Source: Bog-950 sp046329535 (GTDB lineage Bacteria; Bacteroidota; Bacteroidia; Chitinophagales; LD1). From it: a stretch of DNA of 64,000 bases. The position numbers and the translations under genes were made by a program. The notes under the pieces are model-generated. The model saw only the letters and a program-made list of their open reading frames with translations. It made no database searches and was not told where the DNA came from. Numbering within the stretch: position 1 is the stretch's first letter; each line of letters begins with the position of its first letter. The stretch spans positions 1 to 64,000 of the forward strand of contig JAXLUN010000006.1 of NCBI GenBank assembly GCA_046329535.1. Reading direction: 5' to 3'. Shown in pieces: positions 44,080-53,078 of the stretch.

Positions 44080-44103
44080 CCCTCGGTTTAGTCATTTATT
44101 ACA

Positions 44104-44137
44104 AACCCCATCAGCCTGCCGGCAGGCTGATGGGGTT
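44104..44137. terminator. 34-nt perfect palindrome, probable bidirectional terminator
   Basis: AACCCCATCAGCCTGCC (44104-44120) is followed at once by its exact complement (44121-44137), with no unpaired loop in the sequence itself. It sits between two convergent genes. There is no U tract on either side, so the terminator call rests on position and stem strength; a protein-binding or replication role is possible. Confidence 0.6.
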
Positions 44138-44190
44138 ACTTGAGTTTGAGTAACCGGGTAATTATAGGTGACCCATGCAGTGGCCCATCA

Positions 44191-44904
44191 CTACTTAATA
44201 ATACCGCTCTCGCGGCCATATTTGTTGTAGAGCGTAATAATGGTCTTGGTAATTTCGTAGTCCGAGTTGTATTTTAAAAACTCCAGCGGCAAATTGCAAT
44301 AGGTAATAAACTCCTCAAAGTCGCGCTCGGGCAAATCAATCAGGCCGTTTTCATTGTAGTAACGCAGCAACTCTTTAAATATCTTTCTGCGGTTATCGTC
44401 CGAAATCTGCTGCTTCAGTTTTTCCCGTTCCTGGGCCCGGCCGCTCAGTAATTCGTAAAGCGCACTGATAGGGCTGGTAAACGATATCTCCGGACGCTCC
44501 AGTTCTTTGGGAGTAATGCCCAGTTTTTTACGGTCGGCTTCAATCTCTTCTAAGGTTTTGGGAGCCTTAATAATCACTGCCTGATTTAAACCGGTAGACA
44601 GGGGTTCCATAAGTAGTTTCAGCTCATACACTCCGTTACTCACCGATTCGGGAATTGAAAATCGCATGGTTTTGTATCCCGGAAAAAACAAAAACAGCAA
44701 ATCACCCTTGTTCAGCGTTTCTTCCAGCATTCCTTTATCATTCGTAGCCAGGGTGGTGCTGGTTTTAGAATGTATCACACTTACCCCTGCCAAACTGCGT
44801 TTGGTATAGCTGTCGACCACAGTCAGCTGCAGCTTCACCGTATCGGTTTGTGCTAATGCTGCCAATTGGAGAAACAGGAAAAGAAAAAGGATATTATTTT
44901 TCAT
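44191..44904 (-). CDS. Exported carboxypeptidase-regulatory-like domain protein
   Basis: 237 aa with a signal peptide (MKNNILFLFLFLQLAALAQ). Residues ~22-110 form a carboxypeptidase-regulatory-like beta-sandwich (LQLTVVDSYTKRSLAGVSVI ... ATNDKGMLEETLNKGDLLFL). The rest is charged and helical (LEEIEADRKKLGITPKELER ... EREKLKQQISDDNRRKIFKE), with a conserved-looking PERDFEEFITYCNLPLEFLK tail. In Bacteroidota such proteins are often periplasmic or surface-attached, of unknown function. Start codon 44904; it is transcribed towards the palindrome at 44104. Confidence 0.75.
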   Translation of the reverse strand: MKNNILFLFLFLQLAALAQTDTVKLQLTVVDSYTKRSLAGVSVIHSKTSTTLATNDKGMLEETLNKGDLLFLFFPGYKTMRFSIPESVSNGVYELKLLMEPLSTGLNQAVIIKAPKTLEEIEADRKKLGITPKELERPEISFTSPISALYELLSGRAQEREKLKQQISDDNRRKIFKELLRYYNENGLIDLPERDFEEFITYCNLPLEFLKYNSDYEITKTIITLYNKYGRESGIIK

Positions 44905-44982
44905 GCAGGGTGCGGGCGAATATAATCAAGTATTAAACGGACGCTTAAAACGCATGCCTTCCTGCTGAATTATAGAGTCTAT

Positions 44983-46251
44983 TTATATTTCTTTAAGAAA
45001 TTCAGTTACAGCTCCGTAAATGCGCTTAAGGTCTTTATCTGAAATGCAGTAGGGGGGGAGGATATAAATAACATTGCCCAGCGGGCGAAGAATAATTTTT
45101 CTGTCCAGAAAGAAGCGATACGCTTGGTCACTGATGGTGTTTAAGTAACCGCTCGCTTCGGTAGTGGCCAGTTCAAGAGCCAGAATAGTTCCGCGCTGCC
45201 GCAGGTCTTTCAGTTTAGGATGGTTTTTTAACGTAAGTGCAAACTTGCGGTGGCGCTGCTCAATGCGGGCTACACGTTGCAGGGTTTGTTCGGTTTCAAA
45301 AAGTTGTAAAGAGGCTATTCCTGCTGCACAACCCAAAGGGTTAGCCGTATAACTGTGACCGTGAAAGAGCATGTTGGCTTTTTTGTCACTATAAAAGGCA
45401 TCGTATATCGCTTGGGTGCAGGTAGTAGCAGCAAAGGGCATAAAGCCTCCGGTTATTCCTTTCGAAAGACAGATAATATCCGGTTTATGCTCGCAGTAAT
45501 CGGTAGCTAAAAAGCGGCCGGTGCGGCCAAAGCCGGTCATCACTTCATCGGCAATGGTCAATACCTGGTTTTGCCGGCAGATGTGTATCATCCGGTTTAG
45601 CAGGTTTTCGCTATACATCAGCATCCCTGCACTGCCCAGCACCAGCGGTTCAAAAATAAAAGCAGCTACCCCGGCTTGGGTATCGCGTATATGCTGTTCT
45701 AATTGGGCAATCACCGCTTCATCGTTTCCTCCGTTGGGCGTATCAATAAACGCCACCTCAAACAGCAGGGGTTGATAAGGTTGCGTAAAAACACCCCGGG
45801 CACTTATGCTCATACTGCCAAAGGTATCGCCATGATAGGCATCGCGGAAACAGATAATTTTGGTTCGTGCAAGCCCCAGATTACTCCAGTATTGCAGTGC
45901 CATCTTGAGCGCCACTTCTACCGCAGTAGAACCGTTATCGGAGTAAAATACCTTCTGGTGAAATGGAATACGGGCCAGTAAAAGGTTGGCCAGTTGTACA
46001 GCCGGTGGGTGCGTAAAACCGGCAAAAATCACCTGTTCCAGCAGCATTGCCTGCCGGTAAATAGCCTTTGCTATAAATGGATGAGCGTGGCCATGTAGGT
46101 TAGTCCACCAGCTCGATATCCCATCCAGATAAGACTTGCCATTGTCATTGTATAGGTAAGCACCATCACCTATCACCATGTTAATGAGTGTTGTTCCTTT
46201 CATTTGTGTGTAAGGATGCCAAACAGGATAAGAGGGGGATAGCTCACTCAT
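44983..46251 (-). CDS. bioA: Adenosylmethionine-8-amino-7-oxononanoate aminotransferase
   Basis: 422-aa PLP enzyme of biotin synthesis that converts KAPA to DAPA with S-adenosylmethionine as amino donor. The family is recognised from VWHPYTQMKGT at the start, YLDGISSWWTNLHGHAHP, FYSDNGSTAVEVALKMALQYW, FRDAYHGDTFGSMSISA, DEVMTGFGRTGRFLATD and the PLP lysine in CLSKGITGGFMPFAATT. The SSWW motif separates BioA from other class III aminotransferases. No other bio gene is adjacent, so it is not in a full biotin operon here. It ends in ~75 bp of intergenic DNA before the next minus-strand gene. Confidence 0.93.
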   Translation of the reverse strand: MSELSPSYPVWHPYTQMKGTTLINMVIGDGAYLYNDNGKSYLDGISSWWTNLHGHAHPFIAKAIYRQAMLLEQVIFAGFTHPPAVQLANLLLARIPFHQKVFYSDNGSTAVEVALKMALQYWSNLGLARTKIICFRDAYHGDTFGSMSISARGVFTQPYQPLLFEVAFIDTPNGGNDEAVIAQLEQHIRDTQAGVAAFIFEPLVLGSAGMLMYSENLLNRMIHICRQNQVLTIADEVMTGFGRTGRFLATDYCEHKPDIICLSKGITGGFMPFAATTCTQAIYDAFYSDKKANMLFHGHSYTANPLGCAAGIASLQLFETEQTLQRVARIEQRHRKFALTLKNHPKLKDLRQRGTILALELATTEASGYLNTISDQAYRFFLDRKIILRPLGNVIYILPPYCISDKDLKRIYGAVTEFLKEI

Positions 46252-46303
46252 TTTTTAATACGGGTTGCAGGTAACATGTAAACTTATATCAAGGGCAGAA
46301 TCA

Positions 46304-48358
46304 TCAGGGTTTATGCTGTTCAGTAATTTTGTTCTGATAATAACTGGCTTTGGCAGCATTGCCGTTCATTTGATAGTATCCTTGTAAGTTTTGTAAACGC
46401 TGAATGTTTTTCGGGTTAATTTCAGCAGCCAGCTCGGTATATTTTAGGGCATTCAGCTGGTCGCCACATTTTAAGTATAGCTGCGATAAAAGTGCACAGG
46501 CATTATCCGAAGCAGGGTTAAGAATAACGGCTTTATTCAAAATGTTGAGGGCGGCTGCAGTATCCTGTTCCTGCCATTTCAAATTGCTTAACCGTTCGTA
46601 ACTCTGTATATGTGTAGAATCTAACTCAAGTGTGCGCTGGAAATAGTAGCGGGCGGAGTCTGTGTTTTTTAGAGAGTTAAAAGCCATGCCGGTATTATAA
46701 GTCCCTTCCACCGAGCGAGGGTCGTATTGGATTCCCTTTTTAGAATACATCAAAGCTTCGCTGAACTTATTTTGAAAGTAGTAGGTAGTTGCCAGATTAA
46801 TCCAGGCGATGGAGTAGGTAGGAGTAATTTCAGTAGCTTTTTTAAAATGTGTTTGCGCATCGGCCACCCCGGCATTAAACGAAGCATAAAGCAGCCGAAC
46901 ACTGTCGCGGTACTGATTGCCCGAATTCATCATACGCGAAATGGTTATCCGGTCGGCCTGAGCTTTTGACAGCACCAGGTTACCATACATCATGTTCCCT
47001 TTGGTAGATTCTTCCAGATAAGGCATGTCGTGTGTGTACAATACGGTCTTGTTCTTCCAATTGGTGTTTCTGATAATATCACGCACGCCATAAGCAATGG
47101 CTACAGTTATCAGAATATAGCCTATCTTCTTACAGTCGCTGTTCTGCCAGTTAAATGTTTTGGCATCCGCTTTAAACAACATAAACAGGGCTGCACAGGC
47201 TGCAATACAGAAACCGAGTGAGGGGGTATAAGTAAAACGCTCTGCCATCATGCCGGGAGCAGGCTCCAGTAAATTAGAGTAGGCCGCTATACTGATTAGA
47301 TAAAACAGAATACCGAAAGACAAAAGGCTTTTGCTTCGAAGATGTTGAACTGCTATAACAAATAAAGCTCCGTAAACAATTACGGAAAGAACAGGTAACA
47401 CATCGGTCCAATGAGCAATTGGAACATAACCATAGCCGTAATAATAAACCAGCGGATGCGGTAACGTGTGCAGCATCAGATAGCGCCCCAGCACATGGGC
47501 TGCCGTGGCCGTTCTTTCAATAAAACCGAGTTTGGTTTCTACTATCGGATTCTCCAGCATAATTAATCTGCGGGTAGAAAGAGGCAGATAAAATTTCTGA
47601 TACAGAACGGTAGCTATCATGGTTAACACCAGCGGCACGGTATAGGCTGCAATTTTTTTCCAGTTGAGGGTAGCAAAAAAATACAGCACTAAAGGAAAAA
47701 GTAACACATACGGTATAACGGTATGTTTCGAGAGGAATCCCAACCAGAAGAATAGCGGATAAAGCAAAGCAAAATGCCATTTACCTGTTTCATAAAAGCG
47801 CCAGGCAAACCACAAACTCAGCAAGGCTCCCAACATTGCCAGCAACTCATCACGGCTTTTAATATTATCTACTACTTCGGTATGTAGCGGATGAAGAAAA
47901 TAAAGCAGGCAGACAAAAAATACAAACCATTCGCTGTAGCCGGCAAACCATTTTTTAAGCAAGTGAAAAAGCACCAGTGCAGTCAATAGATAAAGCAGCA
48001 GGCTGATAGCATGACTGACATGCGGATTAGCTTTAAAAAACTGATGTTCTATGGCAAATGAAGTTACAGATACAGGCCGAAAGGAATACCCTTCGCCATC
48101 AGTGCTGCTGAATGTACGCGAAGTGAATATTTTAGGAATGGCCCTTAGACCCTGGTCGGTTAACTTATTGCCATGGTTGGTATAAAACTCATCGTCCAGC
48201 GCATATTTATTGCGAAGCGAATTAGCAAACACTACAGCGATGCATAAAAGCAGGATTAACAACAGCCGGTGGCGCGATATCCAACCTGTTTCAGCCTGTT
48301 GCGGGCGTGGTTTAGGGGGGCTGACAGGAACTTTTTTAGGTTGCTTCATGTACTTCAT
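46304..48358 (-). CDS. TMTC-like membrane glycosyltransferase with TPR repeats
   Basis: 684 aa. A first membrane helix (~30-50) is followed by FANSLRNKYALDDEFYTNHG, the acidic loop seen in GT-C O-mannosyltransferases, then HPLHTEVVDNIKSRDELLAM, close to the HTE motif of the TMTC family. About ten further hydrophobic segments run to ~residue 440. The C-terminal ~220 residues hold about five TPR repeats (AWINLATTYYFQNKFSEALM, GTYNTGMAFNSLKNTDSARY, SYERLSNLKWQEQDTAAALN). It probably transfers sugar from a lipid donor to proteins outside the cytoplasm; the donor and acceptor are unknown. An ATG three codons in (48349) is an equal candidate start. It lies downstream of the FloA operon terminator. 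Confidence 0.8.
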   Translation of the reverse strand: MKYMKQPKKVPVSPPKPRPQQAETGWISRHRLLLILLLCIAVVFANSLRNKYALDDEFYTNHGNKLTDQGLRAIPKIFTSRTFSSTDGEGYSFRPVSVTSFAIEHQFFKANPHVSHAISLLLYLLTALVLFHLLKKWFAGYSEWFVFFVCLLYFLHPLHTEVVDNIKSRDELLAMLGALLSLWFAWRFYETGKWHFALLYPLFFWLGFLSKHTVIPYVLLFPLVLYFFATLNWKKIAAYTVPLVLTMIATVLYQKFYLPLSTRRLIMLENPIVETKLGFIERTATAAHVLGRYLMLHTLPHPLVYYYGYGYVPIAHWTDVLPVLSVIVYGALFVIAVQHLRSKSLLSFGILFYLISIAAYSNLLEPAPGMMAERFTYTPSLGFCIAACAALFMLFKADAKTFNWQNSDCKKIGYILITVAIAYGVRDIIRNTNWKNKTVLYTHDMPYLEESTKGNMMYGNLVLSKAQADRITISRMMNSGNQYRDSVRLLYASFNAGVADAQTHFKKATEITPTYSIAWINLATTYYFQNKFSEALMYSKKGIQYDPRSVEGTYNTGMAFNSLKNTDSARYYFQRTLELDSTHIQSYERLSNLKWQEQDTAAALNILNKAVILNPASDNACALLSQLYLKCGDQLNALKYTELAAEINPKNIQRLQNLQGYYQMNGNAAKASYYQNKITEQHKP

Positions 48359-48373
48359 AGGGCTTTAACAAGA

Positions 48374-48398
48374 AGAGCGAAGAAAAATTCTTCGCTCT
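48374..48398 (-). terminator. Terminator of the NfeD-FloA operon
   Basis: Stem of 11 bp (AGAGCGAAGAA at 48374-48384, complement at 48388-48398) with a 3-nt A loop, just after the floA stop codon. On the minus strand it is followed by a moderately T-rich TTCTTGTT. Confidence 0.8.
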
Positions 48399-48418
48399 AT
48401 AGTAAATACATCTACCGG

Positions 48419-49390
48419 TTATTTTTTATCGCCCGGATTTTTGGCAATGTTCTCTCGCATACCGGTATCTGCCTGTATGTTCTGCATTTTGTAGTAGTCC
48501 ATTACTCCCAACTGTCCGTTTTTAAAGGCCTCAGCCATGGCAATTGGAATCTGCGCCTCAGCCTCAATCACTTTGGCGCGTGCTTCCTGAGCTTTGGCTT
48601 TCATTTCCTGCTCCAGAGCAATAGCCATCGCTCTGCGTTCTTCCGCTTTAGCTTGGGCAATATTCTTATCGGCATTGGCCTGGTCCATTTGTAAACTGGC
48701 GCCAATGTTTTTGCCTATATCAATATCAGCAATATCAATGGAAAGAATTTCAAATGCGGTACCCGCATCTAAACCTTTAGCTAATACAACTTTTGAAATA
48801 GAATCCGGATTTTCCATCACCGATTTATGCGATTCAGCAGAACCAATGGAGGTAACAATCCCTTCTCCAACACGAGCCAGTACCGTTTCTTCACCGGCAC
48901 CACCTACCAGTTGTTTGATGTTGGCTCTTACGGTTACGCGGGCTTTGGTAATTAACTGTATACCGTCTTTAGCTACAGCCGTTACCGGTGGCGATTCAAT
49001 CACCTTCGGGTTTACCGAGAGTTGAACCGCTTCAAATACATCTCTGCCCGCCAAATCAATGGCGGTAGCTGCTTTAAAATCCAGTTCAATATTGGCTTTA
49101 TCGGCACTGATTAAGGCGCGCACTACCTTGCTGATATTCCCACCGGCCAGGTAGTGAGCCTCTAGTAAATCCCTTTCTACGGGTATGCCGGCTTTGGTAG
49201 CCGTTACCATCGCATTTACTATGATAGAAGGCGGCACCCGTCTGAAACGCATAAAAAGAAGTTGAACCAGGCTTATATGCACATTGGCAAACTTGGCCGA
49301 TAGCCAGAGCGGAATAGGTAATAGCCAAAATAGAACAAGCACAGCAAACAATATGATGCCGGCCAAAACAAAAACAGGAAATTCTGCCAT
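48419..49390 (-). CDS. floA: Flotillin-like protein FloA
   Basis: 323 aa. A single N-terminal membrane segment (VFVLAGIILFAVLVLFWLLP) is followed by a SPFH-type domain with the FloA signature blocks (WLSAKFANVHISLVQLLFM, NAMVTATKAGIPVERDLLEA, VNPKVIESPPVTAVAKDGIQ, VGEGIVTSIGSAESHKSVME) and a C-terminal Ala/Glu-rich coiled coil (KAEERRAMAIALEQEMKAKA). Flotillin-like proteins organise membrane microdomains. It lies 3 bp downstream of the NfeD gene, the usual partner pair. Both are on the minus strand and end at the terminator at 48374. Confidence 0.95.
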   Translation of the reverse strand: MAEFPVFVLAGIILFAVLVLFWLLPIPLWLSAKFANVHISLVQLLFMRFRRVPPSIIVNAMVTATKAGIPVERDLLEAHYLAGGNISKVVRALISADKANIELDFKAATAIDLAGRDVFEAVQLSVNPKVIESPPVTAVAKDGIQLITKARVTVRANIKQLVGGAGEETVLARVGEGIVTSIGSAESHKSVMENPDSISKVVLAKGLDAGTAFEILSIDIADIDIGKNIGASLQMDQANADKNIAQAKAEERRAMAIALEQEMKAKAQEARAKVIEAEAQIPIAMAEAFKNGQLGVMDYYKMQNIQADTGMRENIAKNPGDKK

Positions 49391-49393
49391 GGT

Positions 49394-49864
49394 TTATGAT
49401 TTAGAAAGTGTTACAAAAATCTTATCGCTGGTAATTTTAATAATTTCTACGGTTGAATTGCGGGGAATAAAATCTCCCTGGCTGTAAACATCGGTTTTTT
49501 GACCGTTAATTACGGCCTTGCCCCCGGGGCGCAGATCAGTGACGGTATTTCCCTGGTCTCCCAGGTTAAACGAGTTTGCTTCCAGTTCATTTACCTTACC
49601 GGTTATCTCGGCTTTCATAGCCAGTTTATTAGATTGTATTACCCTAAAGCCAGCCGCTACAGCAATAACCAGCAACACTAAAACGCTGGCTGTTGTAATA
49701 TGCCCCCATAGGGAGCCATAATAGCTGTACATCATGGCTACCCCTATTACCAGGGCAAGTCCTCCTATGATGCCAAAAAGCGTAGTGCCTGGTATCAGGA
49801 ATATTTCCAGAAATACTAACAACAAACCTATAAAGATAATGGCCAGTACAAAACCGAGAGTCAT
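49394..49864 (-). CDS. NfeD-family membrane protein
   Basis: 156 aa. Two or three membrane segments (~5-25, 28-48, 55-77) are followed by an OB-fold C-terminal domain (NSFNLGDQGNTVTDLRPGGKAVINGQKTDV region, KIFVTLSKS end) typical of NfeD proteins. NfeD and FloA are encoded together in many bacteria and act in the same membrane complexes. Three bases separate this gene from floA, implying one transcript starting upstream of 49864. Confidence 0.9.
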   Translation of the reverse strand: MTLGFVLAIIFIGLLLVFLEIFLIPGTTLFGIIGGLALVIGVAMMYSYYGSLWGHITTASVLVLLVIAVAAGFRVIQSNKLAMKAEITGKVNELEANSFNLGDQGNTVTDLRPGGKAVINGQKTDVYSQGDFIPRNSTVEIIKITSDKIFVTLSKS

Positions 49865-49921
49865 AACGCGAATGTATAAAAAGATAAGTTTGATAAACTC
49901 TCTTTGCCAACAATTGGTGAA

Positions 49922-51451
49922 TTAATTATACCTACTTCTTGTTCTCTGCAAATGACTGTAACTGGTCTCTGCCCGCTCAAGCATTTTTTCAGTTACAGGC
50001 ATACGTTTGCAGGCCTGAAGTTTAATAAGGCATCTTGATTGCCAGGACTGTTGATTCACTTCGTTTTTTACTTCTTTACAGCGATGTACCAGCGCTGTTT
50101 CCAGATATGGATCAAATATTCTCAGCTTGGTCGTATGGGTCAGCTCCAATTCGTAGTATTGTAACAGCACCGGCAGTGCTGTATAGCTAAGTTTAGCCAG
50201 GTAAGAGGTATCTGGTTTTACGTTTTTGCTGTATGCCAGATTCAGGTTATATCCGGCTATTATCCCGTCCCAGTTAATCAGTGTGGCTATGATTAAAAAC
50301 GAATAACCGGCCCAACTATTTTTTCTAAACAAAAACCAGTTAGATTTTACGGAAACCACTTTCATTAATGAGGTGACTAAGCCGATAATGCAAAGGATCA
50401 GAAAAATGTAAACTCCGAGACGTTTGTGGGTCAGTCCAAAATTAGATATGTAAAACCAGTTTCTGCTGGCGGTAGTTACTATCAGAAAGATATTTTGTAA
50501 AATCCAGACATATGAAAGCCATTTGATAGTTTGGTTGTCGGTTACAAAATTTACTCTTCCTCTAAAGAAAAAGAGAATGATTCCTATAGCCAGGAGAATT
50601 GAAATAATCAGCGCGTTGGTTCCATCGTGCAAATAGGCTGATAATGTTAGGTGTGATGGCAGCGTTTGAATAATATACAGGTAGTATATATCAATGGCAT
50701 TGACTGAGAAAAGAAGAATATTCAGGAGTGCAAACAGGGCAATACCGGTGTACATTTCACTTCCAAACGAAATTACTGAGGCTACAATTGAATTTGCATG
50801 CGCTTCTTCACTTACAGGTTGCAAATGGTCTGTGTTCTTTTCATCTGCCTCTAGTAGTTGTTGTATCACTTTTTGGTAAAAAAATCCGTACATCAGTATT
50901 CCACCAAAGAAAGTAAACAGTATCCACTCAGTTGAAATGAAGTTGAATGTAATTTTATCGGTTACCTCCTTAAAAAGCGGATTGGCTTCGCGGTATAGCC
51001 ACAAAAAGATAGAGCTTAGCATTACCGGTAATACCCAAAGCAGTAGTTTTTTTAGTTTAGAAACTCTACCGTTAGGTTGTAAATTATGTTGAGCCAGCAA
51101 GTAAACGATAATGGACGGTACCGCCAGGGCCCAAGAGTAAACTCCATTTATGGCGGCAATAAAAATGGAACTGGCTGGATGAAAGCTGATGGCCGCCAGT
51201 AAGATAATAGCAGCCAGATTGGTTGCAATGGTGAATAGTGTGGCATAGTAAAATACAGCAAAGCCCGATAATAATACTCCTGCAGCAGCAGCAAGCCAGT
51301 CCGACTGGTGGAACAAATTTTTATTCCTGAATAGGCTCAAAGTAACTAGTATAATGGAGAAGATAAAGAAGTTTACTCCTCCACTTTGGTGATAGAACAA
51401 TAAGCTATATACAAGTGTTACTATAGCTATCAGATAATCGTTTTTTTTCAT
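49922..51451 (-). CDS. DUF4173-like polytopic membrane protein
   Basis: 509 aa with about twelve hydrophobic segments. The blocks SRNWFYISNFGLTHKRLGVY and AYLHDGTNALIISILLAIGI and the C-terminal soluble tail with a DxxY-type repeat (SYLAKLSYTALPVLLQYYEL) are those I associate with the DUF4153/DUF4173 group, which is of unknown function. It is the last gene of the five-gene membrane cluster on the minus strand, 11 bp after the DUF1361 gene, so probably cotranscribed with it. Confidence 0.72.
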   Translation of the reverse strand: MKKNDYLIAIVTLVYSLLFYHQSGGVNFFIFSIILVTLSLFRNKNLFHQSDWLAAAAGVLLSGFAVFYYATLFTIATNLAAIILLAAISFHPASSIFIAAINGVYSWALAVPSIIVYLLAQHNLQPNGRVSKLKKLLLWVLPVMLSSIFLWLYREANPLFKEVTDKITFNFISTEWILFTFFGGILMYGFFYQKVIQQLLEADEKNTDHLQPVSEEAHANSIVASVISFGSEMYTGIALFALLNILLFSVNAIDIYYLYIIQTLPSHLTLSAYLHDGTNALIISILLAIGIILFFFRGRVNFVTDNQTIKWLSYVWILQNIFLIVTTASRNWFYISNFGLTHKRLGVYIFLILCIIGLVTSLMKVVSVKSNWFLFRKNSWAGYSFLIIATLINWDGIIAGYNLNLAYSKNVKPDTSYLAKLSYTALPVLLQYYELELTHTTKLRIFDPYLETALVHRCKEVKNEVNQQSWQSRCLIKLQACKRMPVTEKMLERAETSYSHLQRTRSRYN

Positions 51452-51462
51452 GGGGCACGTTT

Positions 51463-52131
51463 TTATATGGTTGATGATGGATTAGTTTCATGGATATTAG
51501 TATGCCTGAATGATTCCAGTGCAAAAAAGGTTAGTGTGAGAAAGAGCCCGGTAAGAAGGCTTACTGCGTAGGTTTCATGATGAATTGTGGGGTTCATGAT
51601 ACGGGTATAGGTATCGGAAAAAATACCTACAGGGTGAAACAGAATATCCCAGGAATTCCAACGCAGAAATCTACCCATGTAAATTCCATATCCTGAACTG
51701 AACATGATAATGACCATGATGTATTTTCCGGTACGGACAGTAAAAGTTTGCAATAGTTTTTGATAGGCCAGCATAGCCGAAGCAAGGCCTGTCATAAAGC
51801 CCGTGAAGGCAAAAGAAAAAGCCATGGATGTGTCAAACCAGAACGGTACATTGTTTCTTGGTTTCAGATGAATTAAATCGGTAATAATGTAGGCTGAATT
51901 GGGAAAGAAGATAATCCAGACAAGATATAGCAGTATCAATCTGAAACTGGTAGTACGCTTATGCAGCAGCAGCGTAACCAGCAGTGGAATCCATGCCAGT
52001 AAGAGATTAAAAGGGAGAAATATGTAGGTGAGTGTTCCCGTCCAGAACATTCTACCTAACTGTTGAACTACACAAAATGCTGAGAGCAGCATCAGCCAGC
52101 ATAGGAGAGGAGATATTTTTTTAGAAAGCAT
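51463..52131 (-). CDS. DUF1361 membrane protein
   Basis: 222 aa with six or seven hydrophobic segments. The family is recognised from FPNSAYIITDLIHLKPRNNV, PFWFDTSMAFSFAFTGFMTG and YGIYMGRFLRWNSWDILFHP, which are conserved in DUF1361 proteins of unknown function. It lies between a 166-aa membrane protein gene (64 bp upstream) and the DUF4173-like gene (11 bp downstream), all in one direction. Confidence 0.85.
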   Translation of the reverse strand: MLSKKISPLLCWLMLLSAFCVVQQLGRMFWTGTLTYIFLPFNLLLAWIPLLVTLLLHKRTTSFRLILLYLVWIIFFPNSAYIITDLIHLKPRNNVPFWFDTSMAFSFAFTGFMTGLASAMLAYQKLLQTFTVRTGKYIMVIIMFSSGYGIYMGRFLRWNSWDILFHPVGIFSDTYTRIMNPTIHHETYAVSLLTGLFLTLTFFALESFRHTNIHETNPSSTI

Positions 52132-52194
52132 GCTAATTCGTATTTGGTGAGGTAGAATTGCTTCATGCAGTTGATTTTAGATGAGTATAAGAGG

Positions 52195-52695
52195 TTAGAA
52201 AATTGTATTGAGTTTATCTTCAGCTTCCAGTTTTTCAAGATGTAGAATGCTATTTCTTACCCATAAAAGGGGAGCCATGCCGAATATTCCAAAGCCGGAA
52301 TCTATTATGCTCCACCAAAATGGCAGTTCTCTAACTGCACAGAAAATGATTGCAAAGGGAATGAGTAGAAAGCAGGCCAGGATACCAAACTCAACTACCC
52401 ATATGTTCTTTACCGGATTTCTGATAACCCCTATAAATAAAATGGCGATTATAAAATGAGCAAATGCGAGCCAATCATAACCATACAACAGAAAAGGATA
52501 TTGTTTGTTAGTTTCTCTTATACCCTGCAGAACTTTACTGAGTAGTTCAGCTAATTTATTATTAGTGGTTAAGAGGGGCAGCAGGTGGTTTAATTCCCAT
52601 TCTACCGGTATTGCGGTAGCTCCACTTAGTGTAAGAGCTACCATGAAGAATATCATGACAATTCTTATTTGTTTAGTTATTTGTTGTTTTTTCAT
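52195..52695 (-). CDS. Hypothetical membrane protein next to winged-helix regulator
   Basis: 166 aa with four hydrophobic segments (about 10-30, 73-90, 101-121 and a weaker one near 125-145). It opens MKKQQITKQIRIVMIFFMVA and ends in a charged tail (LHLEKLEAEDKLNTIF). It is not recognised beyond similarity in style to small membrane proteins that accompany the winged-helix regulator in Bacteroidota. Ten bp before its start codon is the palindrome CTTTGAATTTCAAAG, which is also found before the first gene of the cluster, so it is probably controlled by that regulator. Confidence 0.7.
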   Translation of the reverse strand: MKKQQITKQIRIVMIFFMVALTLSGATAIPVEWELNHLLPLLTTNNKLAELLSKVLQGIRETNKQYPFLLYGYDWLAFAHFIIAILFIGVIRNPVKNIWVVEFGILACFLLIPFAIIFCAVRELPFWWSIIDSGFGIFGMAPLLWVRNSILHLEKLEAEDKLNTIF

Positions 52696-52704
52696 TTAAA
52701 AGTG

Positions 52705-52719
52705 CTTTGAATTTCAAAG
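52705..52719. promoter_or_regulatory. Predicted operator A: CTTTG-N5-CAAAG palindrome
   Basis: CTTTGAATTTCAAAG is a perfect palindrome with 7-bp arms and a 1-nt centre. It lies 10 nt upstream of the ATG at 52695. Together with flanking AAAAGTGC it matches operator B at 53747 (14 of 15 shared outside the centre, by eye). A -7-like AACTTTG overlaps it, but no -33 TTG was found. Confidence 0.55.
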
Positions 52720-52735
52720 TTTGAAAATATTTTTT

Positions 52736-52766
52736 TACCCTCTTCGATTTTTAGAACAAGAGGGTA
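52736..52766 (-). terminator. Hairpin directly after the winged-helix regulator gene
   Basis: Stem TACCCTCTT (52736-52744) with its exact complement (52758-52766) starts at the base next to the stop codon of the regulator gene. On the minus strand it is followed by A rather than T residues, so it may be a weak terminator or an attenuator between regulator and next gene. Confidence 0.4.
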
Positions 52767-53069
52767 TTACTTTTTATTTTGAATAACTAATCTTTCCAGC
52801 GCATTGATATGCGCATGAAATTCTTTTTTACCAAGATTGGTTGCCACAAAACTGGTCCTTGTCTTTTTTCCAACAAATTCTTTTTTACCCGCTATATAAT
52901 CTTCTCTCTCCAGCGCAGACAGATGACTGGCTAGATTACCATCGGTAACATTCAATAATTCTTTCAGCTCCAGAAAGTCAACACTTTCATTCACCATCAG
53001 GGCGCTCATGATACCCAAACGGATTCTGTTTTCAAATGCTTTATTCAGAAGTTCTATTACGTTTTTCAT
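52767..53069 (-). CDS. Winged-helix transcriptional regulator (HTH_34-like)
   Basis: 100 aa, a compact MarR/ArsR-like DNA-binding protein. The fold is seen in RIRLGIMSALMVNESVDFLEL, KELLNVTDGNLASHLSALER (the recognition helix is TDGNLASHLS) and the basic wing GKKEFVGKKTRTSFVATNLG. There is no obvious ligand-binding domain. It follows its partner membrane gene by 9 bp and is likely cotranscribed. Two copies of the palindrome CTTTG-N5-CAAAG, one before that partner and one before the next gene, are the natural candidates for its binding site. Confidence 0.85.
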   Translation of the reverse strand: MKNVIELLNKAFENRIRLGIMSALMVNESVDFLELKELLNVTDGNLASHLSALEREDYIAGKKEFVGKKTRTSFVATNLGKKEFHAHINALERLVIQNKK

Positions 53070-53078
53070 GTTTACTTT

